31,541 nucleotides of DNA from JAZKBN01 sp040388605 (GCA_040388605.1 JAZKBN010000024.1:1-31541), one strand, 5' to 3'. Counted from the first letter of the stretch, positions 8,771 through 17,684 are shown. Made by a program: numbers and translations. Notes: generated from the letters alone by a model not told the origin.

Positions 8771-9793
8771 TCAGGTAGGTGAGCCCGGTGAATTTGACGC
8801 TTTTATTGCCGGTGGCGGTACTTTAATCAAAGGCAATCCGCCTGTAATGAGTTCGCCGAACCCAAAAACAAGCACGAACAGCAATGTACTGAGTGCAAGC
8901 TGCTTAAGCAAAGGATCGAGACGGGCAGGCTCATGGCGACGGAAAACGAGCAGGCCGTTCAGGACAAACAAAGGAGTAATAATAAGAAACATGAACTGCC
9001 GGGGATCGCGGTAGTTCAGGAATACATAAATGAGCGCACAGGCTATGCTGCCGGCCAATAAGCACAAATGGTAAATACGAGCGGGGAACGGGCCAATTCG
9101 AACCGGTATGCTTCGTTTACCGGCAAGCTTGTCTGATTCAATATCGCGGATATTGTTTACGTTCAGCACACCAACGGAGAGCAGGCCAACTGCGGCGGCA
9201 GGTAAGAGAATCAGCAGGGGCAGGCTATGGGCATGCAGGTAATAGGTTCCGCAAACGCCCACGAGTCCGAAGAAAACAAAAACAGAAATATCGCCGAGTC
9301 CGGCATAACCATACGGTTTTTTACCGGCTGTATAGGTTACAGCGGCAACAATGCAGGCAAGGCCCAGTAAAGTAAAAAGAACAATGGGAACAACCGCTCC
9401 CGGAAACGCTATATACAGCAGCGTAAGCCCTGAAAAAAGGCTGAACAATGCAAATGCAATAACCGCGTTAAGCATGGAAGAGGAGGTAATTTCGCCGGTC
9501 TGGACTGCACGTGCAGGGCCTGTTCTGCCGGCGTGATCGGCGCCATGGATGCTGTCGCCGTAATCATTGGCAAGGTTGCTTAAAATTTGTAAGAATATGG
9601 TAGTCAGTACCGCAAGCAGGAATACAGGCATACTGAAATGACCCGATGAACCGGCAAGCAGGCTTCCCAAGGCTATGCTGCTGAGTGCAAGCGGCAATGT
9701 ACGTGGCCTTGCAGCGCCTACCCAGGCTTTGAACTTTCGTTTGGCAGGCACATTTGCTTTGCCTGTATTCATTTTACTGTTTCCGTTGTCCAT
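8771..9793 (-). CDS. menA: 1,4-dihydroxy-2-naphthoate polyprenyltransferase
   Basis: MenA attaches the polyprenyl tail to dihydroxynaphthoate in the inner membrane, making demethylmenaquinone. The 340-residue protein has eight or nine hydrophobic helices, as expected for the UbiA superfamily. The first Asp-rich motif is NLANDYGD at residues 73-80, followed by RTGPARAVQTGEI. The second is NNIRDIESDKLAGKRSIPVRIG, around residues 213-232. The sequence AWVGAARPRTLPLALSSIALG at the N-terminus is typical of MenA rather than UbiA. The ATG at 9793 gives a short charged cytosolic tail; a second Met at residue 8 is also possible. It converges on isochorismate synthase with only 20 bases between the stops and no clear terminator. 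Confidence 0.93.
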   Translation of the reverse strand: MDNGNSKMNTGKANVPAKRKFKAWVGAARPRTLPLALSSIALGSLLAGSSGHFSMPVFLLAVLTTIFLQILSNLANDYGDSIHGADHAGRTGPARAVQTGEITSSSMLNAVIAFALFSLFSGLTLLYIAFPGAVVPIVLFTLLGLACIVAAVTYTAGKKPYGYAGLGDISVFVFFGLVGVCGTYYLHAHSLPLLILLPAAAVGLLSVGVLNVNNIRDIESDKLAGKRSIPVRIGPFPARIYHLCLLAGSIACALIYVFLNYRDPRQFMFLIITPLFVLNGLLVFRRHEPARLDPLLKQLALSTLLFVLVFGFGELITGGLPLIKVPPPAIKASNSPGSPT

Positions 9794-9908
9794 TAGGTTT
9801 TAAATTAGGCCGGCCCTGGCTCTTGTTTTTCGAAAGGCGGGGAAATTGCCTTACCTTGCCTTAAGTTTACTAATACTGAAATAAGTATGCGCAAAGCATA
9901 GTCTTACA

Positions 9909-10841
9909 ATGTCGATACACATCAATCGCCGCAAATTTATTGAGCAAAGTGCAGCCGGCATCGCTTTAGGGGGAATTGGCGCTGCCGCAGGCTTTTGGCC
10001 GGGTATTCTTTCGGCCGAACCTATAAGAAAGCAAACCTTTAATATAGGCTGCGCTGCTATAACCTGGGGCAATAATTTAGAAGCCGCCCTTGACGAAATC
10101 AGCGAATTGGGCTTCAAAGGTATTCAACTGCGCGGAAATGCTTACGATTTATGGAAAGAGAAGCCTGAGAAGCTTTGGAAGGAAATGAAGAGCCGTAACC
10201 TGACCTGCCCGGTATTTTCGGCAGGCGAAGCTAACTTTAATACAAGCGACGACGATAAATTGTTGGACGAATTATTAGAAAAAGCTGAATTTTTTGCCCG
10301 CATCGGCGCCCAGTTCGCACAGCTTACCAACGGCATGCGTCCGAAAAATGAAGCAGAGCTTACTCCTGAGCTTATAAAGAAGTTTTCGCACCGGCTGAAC
10401 GAGATAGCCGAGGAATTTACAAGGCTTGGCCTTACCGTGGTTTACCACAACCACATGGGTCAACTGGGTCAAAAACCCGAGGAAACGGATGCCATTCTTT
10501 CCCAAACCGACCCTACTAATGTTGCCTTCCTGCTTGATATTGCCCATTATTGGCAGGGCGGCGGCGACCCGGTTCGCTGCCTGAAACGGTATGAAAACCG
10601 AATTCCAATAATTCACCTCAAAGATGTTAGGCAGGATGCCGAGGACCCGACCAAATACAAATTTGTTGAGCTGGGCCAGGGGCAATTGCCTGTGCAGGAT
10701 TTTATGACAGCTATGGAACAAACCAAGTTTCGCGGTTGGGGCATGGTTGAGCTTGACTCGCCTACATCTAAAGACAAAACCGCGAAGCAATGTACCGAGA
10801 TAAGCAGGCAATTTATTATAGACCAAGGTTTCAGGCTTTAA
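9909..10841 (+). CDS. Tat-exported sugar isomerase/epimerase (xylose isomerase-like TIM barrel)
   Basis: The 310-residue protein begins with a twin-arginine leader: NRRKFIEQS at residues 6-14, a Gly/Ala-rich hydrophobic stretch, then LSAEP. The mature part is an AP-endonuclease-2 type TIM barrel. It starts FNIGCAAITWGNN, and candidate metal or substrate ligands sit in VYHNHMG (His180, His182), LLDIAHYWQGG (Asp210, His213), IIHLKDV (His236) and GMVELDSP (Glu281). Relatives isomerise or epimerise sugars, keto-sugars or inositol derivatives; the exact substrate cannot be read. The Tat leader implies export of a folded, probably metal-loaded enzyme. It is the first gene of a same-strand group with two oxidoreductases and a DUF1080 protein, which suggests keto-sugar chemistry in the periplasm. 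Confidence 0.85.
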   Translation: MSIHINRRKFIEQSAAGIALGGIGAAAGFWPGILSAEPIRKQTFNIGCAAITWGNNLEAALDEISELGFKGIQLRGNAYDLWKEKPEKLWKEMKSRNLTCPVFSAGEANFNTSDDDKLLDELLEKAEFFARIGAQFAQLTNGMRPKNEAELTPELIKKFSHRLNEIAEEFTRLGLTVVYHNHMGQLGQKPEETDAILSQTDPTNVAFLLDIAHYWQGGGDPVRCLKRYENRIPIIHLKDVRQDAEDPTKYKFVELGQGQLPVQDFMTAMEQTKFRGWGMVELDSPTSKDKTAKQCTEISRQFIIDQGFRL

Positions 10842-10881
10842 GCTTAGATTAAAAACCCGGCTTTAAGAACACCAATCACAA

Positions 10882-12291
10882 ATGTCTGAGCATAATAACA
10901 CCAATACAAGAAGAACATTTTTAAAAACAGTGGGGGCAAAAACCATTGGCGCAACTGCCGTATTTGCCGGCATTCCCAATATTATTTCGGCACACGACAG
11001 GGAAATGAGCGTGCTTGAATTAAGGCGTCCGCCAATTATAAGTCCGAACGATAAAATACGCTTTGCAACCGTCGGTTTCGGCGGTCGGGGTATGTACGAT
11101 ACCGATATGGCGCTGAAACAAGCCGGTACCGAGCTGGCAGGCACCTGCGACGTGTATGACGGGCGCACAACCAGGAGCCGTGAAATTTACGGCGACAAGC
11201 TGTTTACCACCCGCCATTATGAAGAACTTCTCGCCCGCCCCGATATAGATGCTATAATAATTGCCGGAACACATCACTGGAATGCAAAAGTAAGCATTGA
11301 TGCCCTGAAAGCAGGCAAAGCTGTTTATTGCGAAAAGCCAATGGTGCAAAAAATTGAGGAAGGCGGCCCCGTGATTAAAGCTCAAAAGGAAAGCGGTAAA
11401 GTATTTATGGTTGGCAGCCAGCGTGTAAGCTCCATTGTTTATGAAAAAGCAAGGCAGCTGATTCAATCAGGGGCAATAGGTGAATTGAATTATGTGGAAG
11501 CTTGGTGGGACCGTAACTCGGCTATGGGTGCATGGCAATACAGCATTGCGCCTGATGCCTCTGCCGATAATATAGACTGGAATCGTTTTTTAGGCAATGC
11601 TCCTAAAATACCTTTTGAACCAATAAAATTGTTCAGGTGGCGCAACTATAAAGACTACGGCACCGGCATTGCCGGCGACCTGTTTGTGCATCTTTTCAGC
11701 GGTCTGCACTTTATATTAGGCTGCAACGGGCCTACCCGCATTCAAAGCACCGGCGGCCTCAGGTATTGGAAAGATGGTCGTGATGTGCCCGATGTGCTTA
11801 TGGGCATGTATGATTACCCGGCAACCAAAACTACCCCCGCATTTAACCTGATGCTCCGCAGTAATTTTATTGACGGCAGCGGTGGCGGTACAGGTTTCAG
11901 GTTTGTAGGCTCAGAAGGGGTATTGTCATTGGACCGTGATATTACCGTGAAAAAGAATAAAATGGGCAGGCCGGGCTATGGTATAAAATCTTTCCCGCAA
12001 ACAGTGCAGGATGAATATATAAGGCAATACAATGAAAAGTATCCGCCGACAAGGGCGGAAATGAGTGATCCGCCGCTGCTCGAATTCAAGGCTCCCGAAG
12101 GATACGACGACATGAATGACCACCTGGCCGTATTCTTTGATGCGGTTCGGAACAAAAAAGCAGTTACAGAAGATGCAGTTTTCGGTTTCAGGGCCACGGC
12201 GCCGGCCATTCTGACACAGCAATGCTATTATTCAAATAAAGCATCATGGTGGGATCCTGAAAACCTTAGGGTAGCTAAGCCAAAGGTTTAA
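10882..12291 (+). CDS. Tat-exported Gfo/Idh/MocA family oxidoreductase
   Basis: The 469-residue protein starts with a Tat leader (NTRRTFLKTVG at residues 8-18, then a hydrophobic stretch to ISAHD). The nucleotide-binding Rossmann domain begins IRFATVGFGGRG with intact glycines at 65, 67, 68 and 70. The family EKP motif follows at residues 151-153 (VYCEKPMVQK), whose Lys is normally catalytic. The C-terminal alpha/beta domain carries GDLFVHLFSGLHFIL, the usual position of the His-rich active-site helix. Such enzymes oxidise or reduce sugar hydroxyls with NAD(P) that is often tightly bound and recycled, which suits work outside the cytosol. It lies 40 bases after the TIM-barrel gene, so the two are probably co-transcribed. 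The specific sugar is not known. Confidence 0.87.
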   Translation: MSEHNNTNTRRTFLKTVGAKTIGATAVFAGIPNIISAHDREMSVLELRRPPIISPNDKIRFATVGFGGRGMYDTDMALKQAGTELAGTCDVYDGRTTRSREIYGDKLFTTRHYEELLARPDIDAIIIAGTHHWNAKVSIDALKAGKAVYCEKPMVQKIEEGGPVIKAQKESGKVFMVGSQRVSSIVYEKARQLIQSGAIGELNYVEAWWDRNSAMGAWQYSIAPDASADNIDWNRFLGNAPKIPFEPIKLFRWRNYKDYGTGIAGDLFVHLFSGLHFILGCNGPTRIQSTGGLRYWKDGRDVPDVLMGMYDYPATKTTPAFNLMLRSNFIDGSGGGTGFRFVGSEGVLSLDRDITVKKNKMGRPGYGIKSFPQTVQDEYIRQYNEKYPPTRAEMSDPPLLEFKAPEGYDDMNDHLAVFFDAVRNKKAVTEDAVFGFRATAPAILTQQCYYSNKASWWDPENLRVAKPKV

Positions 12292-12672
12292 AAAGGCAAT
12301 TACACCCTGATTCAGTATATACCTATGAATCAATTACATGCCAAGCTTATTTGGGTATGTTACCTACAGGGTAAGGGCACAATTTAAGCCCGGCAAAGCT
12401 GTAGCGGCTTACAGTGTACTGGAGCAAATCAGCGTTTAAAAAATGAACACAAAATTGCTGTTGGTCCATTCCAAAATATTAAGTGATATTTACCGACCCA
12501 AATTACACTGCCCGCTTTAGAGTGGGTAGTTATTAAAATACTTCAGCCAAATCACCACGCATTTTATTGCAACATACAACACCAAATTAATACACAAATG
12601 AAACCTTTTCCTTATACGCTTACCAAGTTATAAGCACCAAACACACCCATACACCAAACCAATTTCAACATC
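12292..12672. other. Gene-less 381-base spacer inside the sugar-enzyme cluster
   Basis: No open frame longer than about 20 codons has support here. The one clear structure is a 9-base-pair stem at 12507-12530, ACTGCCCGC against GTGGGTAGT with two G-T pairs and a TTTAGA loop. A weak AT-rich tail follows. It could be a terminator for the upstream oxidoreductase or a processing hairpin. The last 70 bases before 12673 are A/C-rich and form the leader of the DUF1080 gene. Confidence 0.5.
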
Positions 12673-13464
12673 ATGAAAATGAGATACAGGCTCCTGTTTG
12701 CAGGAGCATCGGTGTTTGCCTTTGGCATTGCACCATCTTTGGTTACCGCCCAAAAACCGGTAGGAAACCATAGAAAACATAAAGACAGTTCTGAGCCAAA
12801 CACACTCAGCGAAAAAGAAAAAAAAGAAGGCTGGAAATTACTTTTCGACGGTAAGAGCACCGAAAACTTTCGGGGAGTATATAAGGAAGCTTTCCCGGAA
12901 GCAGGCTGGCAGGTAAAGGAAGGGGTTTTAACGCATTTGAAATCAACAGGAGGGGAATCGGTAAGCGGGGGCGATATTGTTACCATTAATGAATACAGCA
13001 GTTTTGAGTTTCAAACAGATTTTAAGGTTACCGAAGGCGCCAACAGCGGCATAAAATACCTGGTAACCGAGAGCATGCCCAGGCCGCAGGGCTCGGCAAT
13101 AGGTCTTGAATTCCAAATACTTGACGATGCCAAACACCCCGATGCCAAGCTCGGCCGCGACGGTAATCGCACCATAGGCTCCTTATATGACCTCATACCT
13201 GCAGCCCGGGGCAAGCTTGTAAAGCCCATTGGCGAATGGAACAAAGCATGCGTTTACGTGAAAGGCAACCATGTGGAACATTGGCTCAACGGAAAAAAAA
13301 CACTGGAATATGACCGTTCATCGAAGGCATTTAAAGATGCCGTTGCCATGAGCAAGTTTAAAGACAAGCCCGGTTTCGGTGAATGGCCCAAAGGCCATAT
13401 ATTATTACAGGACCACGGCGATGAAGTACAATTCAGGAACATTAAAATAAGGGAGATTAAATAA
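12673..13464 (+). CDS. Secreted DUF1080 protein (3-keto-disaccharide hydrolase-like)
   Basis: The 263-residue protein has a Sec signal peptide (to LVTAQ near residue 26), a short charged linker and one complete DUF1080 jelly-roll domain. Family landmarks include EGWKLLFDGKSTENFRG at its start, WQVKEGVLTH, NEYSSFEFQTDFKV, GANSGIKYLV, GLEFQILDD, GSLYDLIPA, WNKACVYVKGNHVEHWLNG and the final GHILLQDHGDEVQFRNIKI. Pfam links this family to cleavage of 3-keto disaccharides, and its members are concanavalin-like beta sandwiches. Here it sits between two Gfo/Idh/MocA oxidoreductases that could supply the 3-keto substrate. The spacing to the next oxidoreductase is 63 bases, so those two are probably one unit. 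Hydrolase versus lyase chemistry cannot be decided from the sequence. Confidence 0.88.
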   Translation: MKMRYRLLFAGASVFAFGIAPSLVTAQKPVGNHRKHKDSSEPNTLSEKEKKEGWKLLFDGKSTENFRGVYKEAFPEAGWQVKEGVLTHLKSTGGESVSGGDIVTINEYSSFEFQTDFKVTEGANSGIKYLVTESMPRPQGSAIGLEFQILDDAKHPDAKLGRDGNRTIGSLYDLIPAARGKLVKPIGEWNKACVYVKGNHVEHWLNGKKTLEYDRSSKAFKDAVAMSKFKDKPGFGEWPKGHILLQDHGDEVQFRNIKIREIK

Positions 13465-13527
13465 GCCTTATTATCCCGCATACGCTGCTGCCCTTCTCTC
13501 ATAAAACAAGCCTTAGAAATACACCGG

Positions 13528-14910
13528 ATGCAAACGCAATTTCCTGATAATACTACCGGCCATGCCCCCGGCAATGAACCTGATAACAGCTCAAGGCGGG
13601 ATTTTATTCGTACATCGGCTATTGCAGCGGCGGGTATTGCGGTTGCAGGCGTAAACGCCCAAAGCTATGCCCGAATAATTGGCGCTAATGACCGCGTGCG
13701 CGTAGGCCTTGTCGGCTTTTCGGCAAGGGCGAAAGATGCGCTCATACCGTCATTTAATGTGTACGGCAAGGAAATGAATATGGAAATTGCCGCCGTATCT
13801 GATATCTGGAAACTGCGCAGGGAAGAAGGGGTGGCATTTGTTACAGAAAAAACCGGCCTGGCCCCCGCCCCGGCCCGAAATAACGATGAGCTCTATGCCA
13901 TGAAAGACATAGATGCCGTAATCATAAGCACAGCCGATTTTCAGCATGCTTACCATGCCATAGAAGCCGTTAAAGCCGGGCGAGATGCCTATTGCGAAAA
14001 GCCCATGGCCAACCGCATGGAAGATGCAAGGGCTATGCTGAAAGCTGTGAACGAATCAGGCAAAATTGTGCAGATTGGTACGCAGCGGCGCAGCAGCCCC
14101 AATTACATTAAAGCCAACGAATACCTGCGCACAGGCGCTTTCGGGCCAATAAATATGGCAGAAATGAGTTGGAACGTGAACCAGCCCGGCCGCTGGCGCA
14201 GGCCCCGCCTTGTTGCCGATCTCCGCGAAGCAGATACCGATTGGAACCGCTTTTTGGTTAACCGCCCCAAAGAAGCCTGGGACCCAAGGAAATACCTGGA
14301 ATACAGGCTGTTCTGGCCATACAGCAGTGGCATACCAGATCAATGGATGGTGCACCAGATAGATACCGTTCACTGGTTTACCGATCTGCCGCATCCGCGC
14401 AGCGTGGTGGTAAACGGGGGCATATACAACTGGCCCGACGGCCGTAAAAACTGGGATACCCTTACTGCTGTTTTTGATTATGGCCCTTTTAATGATCTGA
14501 GCAAGGGTTTCCAGGTGCTGTACCAAAGCCGCATGGGAAATTCGGCAGGGGGTATTAAGGAGCATTATTACAGCATCGGCGGCGCCCTGAACCTTGATAA
14601 AAATACCGTGAGCGATGAAGGCGGCATGGAAAAATGGGCTGCCGATGAAATGAATATGAAGCAAATAAAGCTGGAAAGCATGAGCCTGCCTGAGGTAAAG
14701 CTTAGCACTGCCGCCAACGCAGGTGTAGATGCCGGCACCCTTGCCCACGTAATAAACTGGATGGATTGCCTGCGCAGCCGTAAAGCCCCCAATGCAGACG
14801 TAAGGGCCGGCTACAACCACAGCATAGCCCTGTGCATGACCATAGCAGCCATGCACAGCGGCAAAAAAGCCATTTTCGATGAAAAGAAGCAGGAGGTGCA
14901 GACTATTTAA
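13528..14910 (+). CDS. Tat-exported Gfo/Idh/MocA oxidoreductase, GFSARA subtype
   Basis: The 460-residue protein carries a Tat leader (SSRRDFIRTS at residues 21-30, then an Ala-rich stretch to VNAQS). The Rossmann domain starts VRVGLVGFSARAKD, so the usual G-x-G-x-x-G signature is relaxed: the second and third glycines are Ser and Ala. The first oxidoreductase of the cluster, by contrast, keeps GFGGRG. The EKP motif is intact at residues 157-159 (AYCEKPMANR), and the C-terminal domain has QWMVHQIDTVHWFTDL, with histidines in the usual active-site position. The gene follows the DUF1080 gene by 63 bases and ends in a strong terminator. Oxidation or reduction of a sugar at the keto level is the likely role; cofactor retention with the altered glycine loop is plausible but unproven. 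Confidence 0.86.
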   Translation: MQTQFPDNTTGHAPGNEPDNSSRRDFIRTSAIAAAGIAVAGVNAQSYARIIGANDRVRVGLVGFSARAKDALIPSFNVYGKEMNMEIAAVSDIWKLRREEGVAFVTEKTGLAPAPARNNDELYAMKDIDAVIISTADFQHAYHAIEAVKAGRDAYCEKPMANRMEDARAMLKAVNESGKIVQIGTQRRSSPNYIKANEYLRTGAFGPINMAEMSWNVNQPGRWRRPRLVADLREADTDWNRFLVNRPKEAWDPRKYLEYRLFWPYSSGIPDQWMVHQIDTVHWFTDLPHPRSVVVNGGIYNWPDGRKNWDTLTAVFDYGPFNDLSKGFQVLYQSRMGNSAGGIKEHYYSIGGALNLDKNTVSDEGGMEKWAADEMNMKQIKLESMSLPEVKLSTAANAGVDAGTLAHVINWMDCLRSRKAPNADVRAGYNHSIALCMTIAAMHSGKKAIFDEKKQEVQTI

Positions 14911-14957
14911 ACAGCATATAGGCGCGGCCTGCCTGCTATTGACAGATTGCACGAACA

Positions 14958-15010
14958 AAAAATGAAAATCCCCGGAAGCCAATAAAACGGTTCCGGGGAT
15001 TTTCATTTTT
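14958..15010. terminator. Bidirectional terminator, 20-bp perfect stem
   Basis: The arm at 14958-14977 is the exact reverse complement of 14991-15010, with a 13-base centre. The GC core (CCCCGGAA / TTCCGGGG) is flanked by A-rich and T-rich ends, so it works in both directions. It lies between the convergent oxidoreductase and RNA methyltransferase genes. Confidence 0.93.
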
Positions 15011-15033
15011 GACAACCTGCTCAGGGGGCATAA

Positions 15034-16092
15034 TTATAATAAGCCACCGCAATTAAAGCCCGCCAAATGAACCATTATGCCACGAACGCGGGTTTGCATA
15101 AAGCTCTTTAAGGGTACCCCGGCAGCTGTAAGACCTGCAAGCATGCCCTCGGGTATAAGAACAATGCAGCCCTTGGATGCATTTAATATATCGGCCAGCT
15201 TTTTAATGAATATGCTTTCATCTTCTTCCGAAATTTCATGCTTTTCGCCCCAGGGCGGGTTAGATATAATAAAGTAATCGCCGGCAGTTTGGTACACTTC
15301 ATGGAAATCGGTTTGATGCAGGTTGAGGACTGTACCGGTTGCCGCAGCATTGGCAGCAGCGGCATTAACAGCCTCGGCATCTGTATCGTACCCGGTATAA
15401 GAAAGCCCTGAAAATTGTGCGGCGGCTTCAATTAAAATGGTGCCTGAGCCGCAAAAGGGATCAATTACCGAAAAGGCAGGTCGGGCAATCAGCGCCATGG
15501 CAGCGGCAAGCGGCGGGTGCAGTTGGGCGGCATAGCTCTCTGTTCGCCAAGGGCGGCGATGCAGGGGCTTATCCTGCAAACCCAATCCGAAATGGGCTGT
15601 ATCACCTTCTATATGTATGCGCAACCGGAGCTCGCCGGGTGTGAAAGGGTCGGCATGGTCGTTGGATAGAACTTCGTAGCGGGTTTCGTAGGCAAGCAGC
15701 TCGTTCAATGCTTCTTCCACGAAAAAGCGGCTGTAATTTCTTTTGCCCAAGAAGCTGAGGGTTATGCGTATGTATTTCGCTTCGGGCTTATAAATTTCCA
15801 AAAGCTTGGGTATTATGGCTTTTCGGAAATACAGGCGAAGCTCTTCGGCGCCGGCCTTGGTTTTATCGGCGCCGTGGAAGGAGCCAAGATATTTATATAC
15901 ATCATCGGCGGTAGCCAGTCCCAGCAGGGCCTTTAAATTGACTTCGGCAGCTTCCGCGCCTTGTTCAGGCAGGCTTACGAACAGGCTGCGGTGCGCAGAT
16001 TCTGATGCGCTTACCGGTAATTTTTGCTCCAGCTCCCGTAAAACTATATTTTCAATACCAAGGGCGCTTCGGAGCCAATAATTAAATGTCAT
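15034..16092 (-). CDS. THUMP-type class I RNA methyltransferase (RlmL/TrmN-like)
   Basis: The 352-residue protein has an N-terminal substrate-recognition part resembling ferredoxin-like plus THUMP (about residues 1-175). The conserved LHRRPWR linker at 177-183 and the PPLAAAMA helix follow. Its C-terminal half is a Rossmann methyltransferase with DPFCGSGTILIEAA at 211-224 for SAM binding, GYDTDAEAV for the ribose-binding Asp, and the NPPWGE catalytic motif at 278-283 typical of N2-guanine RNA methyltransferases. The usual form is NPPYG; Trp replaces Tyr here. The length fits the tRNA-type enzymes of COG0116 better than full RlmL, which is about twice as long. The likely activity is N2-methylation of guanine in tRNA or 23S rRNA. 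It is divergent from hisS. Confidence 0.8.
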   Translation of the reverse strand: MTFNYWLRSALGIENIVLRELEQKLPVSASESAHRSLFVSLPEQGAEAAEVNLKALLGLATADDVYKYLGSFHGADKTKAGAEELRLYFRKAIIPKLLEIYKPEAKYIRITLSFLGKRNYSRFFVEEALNELLAYETRYEVLSNDHADPFTPGELRLRIHIEGDTAHFGLGLQDKPLHRRPWRTESYAAQLHPPLAAAMALIARPAFSVIDPFCGSGTILIEAAAQFSGLSYTGYDTDAEAVNAAAANAAATGTVLNLHQTDFHEVYQTAGDYFIISNPPWGEKHEISEEDESIFIKKLADILNASKGCIVLIPEGMLAGLTAAGVPLKSFMQTRVRGIMVHLAGFNCGGLL

Positions 16093-16227
16093 TTTTATAT
16101 AAGTAGGGGCCGAAATGCAGCCGGTGCAAAATTACGCTTTCCGGCCCGTTCAGGTGTGTAAATTAAATTGGGCCGGTCATAATTTATTCGGCACTGCGCC
16201 AAACAGGGCCAAAGCAATTTTCTGTAT

Positions 16228-16235
16228 TATCTTTG
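16228..16235 (+). promoter_or_regulatory. Candidate -7 element for hisS
   Basis: TATCTTTG is an exact TAnnTTTG match about 100 bases before the hisS ATG, inside the divergent spacer. No TTTG -33 box was found at the usual distance, so the call is tentative. Confidence 0.35.
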
Positions 16236-16337
16236 TGGCCCCGGTAAAACTGCATTCGCAGTTAAATAAGGGGAATTTCAGCATTTTGAGGCCTTTTGCC
16301 TGTGCAATTTGGCCTTTGCTTTTAGGAACAGAACACT

Positions 16338-17630
16338 ATGAACCTTGCGAAAGCAATTACCGGCATGCCTGAATGGCTGCCCGAATACAGGCAGGTTGAG
16401 CTTGGCTGGCTAAAAAAAATATCGTCGGTATTTGAGAGCTTTGGGTACATGCCCATTGAAACCGGTGCCTTCGAACGCCTTGAAACACTCATAAGCAAGG
16501 GCGAAATAGATAAGGAAGTTTACATGGTAAGTAAAACCCATGGTGAAGGCGTTGAGAAATACGGCCTGCACTACGACCTTACTGTACCTTTTGCCCGGTA
16601 TGTTGCCCAAAACTACAATGCGCTCAGCTTCCCCTTTAAGCGTTACCAGGCCCAAAAAGTTTGGCGTGGCGAGAGGCCCCAAAAGGGTCGTTTCCGGGAG
16701 TTTTACCAGTGCGATATAGATGTGGTAGATAACGGCAGCCTGAGCAATTACTTCGACTTCGAAGTTCTGATGGTGGGTGAAATTGCCATGAGCCAACTCG
16801 GAATACCGGCATACACCATAGGGGTAAGCAACCGGAAGATTTACGAAGGCTATCTGCAGGCCCTGCAATTGCAGGACCCTGTAGGCGTTCTGCGCGTTAT
16901 AGATAAAATGGACAAAATTGGCCGCGAAGGCGTTTTGAAAGTTTTGCACGATACTTTACAAATACCTGTTTCATTGGCCGAACGTGCCCTTGGACCCTCT
17001 GATATCCGGAGCAAAGACCTCGGATTTGTGGATGCCTTTAAATCTTTGGGCATCAGCTCTGAATGGTCTGACCTCGGCATTAAGGAACTGAGCGACACCT
17101 ATTCTGCCCTGCTGCAACTGGGAGGCAACAACTTTATGGCCGACCTCAGCTTTGTACGGGGGCTCGAATATTATACAGGCACCATTTTCGAAGGCAAGTT
17201 CAATGAATCGGAAGGTTTCGGAAGTATTTGTTCAGGCGGGCGATACGAAAACCTGACCGGTAAGCTCATCAATAAAAAACTTCCCGGCGTTGGCTTCTCA
17301 ATAGGCCTCACCCGTATTTTTGCTAAAATGATGGCCGACGGTACCGTAAAGCCTGAACGTAACAATATAGTGGATTCCATTATTCTGCGCACCCGCGATA
17401 ACGATATTAAGGATGTGGCAGAGCTGGCTAATATTTTACGAAACAAAGGCCAGGTTGTTGAAATTTACCACGAGCACAGCGGCATAAGCAAGCAGTTTAA
17501 ATACGCCGGCAAAAAAGGAATCCAATGGGTATGGATTGAATCTGAAAAAGAACCCGGCCTGTTTGAAGTAAAAAACATGAACAGCGGGGAACAGCTTACT
17601 ATACGCGACCCGCAAAGCTGGAATTTTTAA
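16338..17630 (+). CDS. hisS: Histidyl-tRNA synthetase
   Basis: This class II synthetase charges tRNA-His with histidine in the cytosol. The 430-residue length is typical. Visible motifs are LTVPFARY (81-88), the motif 2 region WRGERPQKGRFREFYQCDID (109-128), the histidine-binding RGLEYYTG (274-281), SGGRYENL (299-306) and motif 3 GVGFSIGLTR (317-326). The C-terminal anticodon-binding domain covers about residues 340-430. The N-terminus (ITGMPEWLPEYRQ) differs from the more common RGTRD-type opening, so this belongs to a less common bacterial HisRS branch. The ATG at 16338 is the first one that gives a family-like N-terminus. A strong inverted-repeat terminator begins about 55 bases after the stop. 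Confidence 0.96.
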   Translation: MNLAKAITGMPEWLPEYRQVELGWLKKISSVFESFGYMPIETGAFERLETLISKGEIDKEVYMVSKTHGEGVEKYGLHYDLTVPFARYVAQNYNALSFPFKRYQAQKVWRGERPQKGRFREFYQCDIDVVDNGSLSNYFDFEVLMVGEIAMSQLGIPAYTIGVSNRKIYEGYLQALQLQDPVGVLRVIDKMDKIGREGVLKVLHDTLQIPVSLAERALGPSDIRSKDLGFVDAFKSLGISSEWSDLGIKELSDTYSALLQLGGNNFMADLSFVRGLEYYTGTIFEGKFNESEGFGSICSGGRYENLTGKLINKKLPGVGFSIGLTRIFAKMMADGTVKPERNNIVDSIILRTRDNDIKDVAELANILRNKGQVVEIYHEHSGISKQFKYAGKKGIQWVWIESEKEPGLFEVKNMNSGEQLTIRDPQSWNF

Positions 17631-17684
17631 ATTCGATACTGCGGCGCGCGGTCAATTAATGCCCTGCCCTGTTCAGTGAAAACC

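Noticed and set aside
10275..10826. 183-codon minus-strand open frame opposite the TIM-barrel isomerase
   Set aside because: It is a shadow of the plus-strand gene, whose Tat leader and metal ligands are clear.
14056..15015. 319-codon minus-strand open frame opposite the second oxidoreductase
   Set aside because: It lies antisense to a gene with clear motifs, has low-complexity His/Ala/Val-rich translation without any family motif, and runs into the terminator hairpin.
16115..16372. 85-codon plus-strand frame before hisS
   Set aside because: It overlaps the hisS start in another frame and its translation has no family features.
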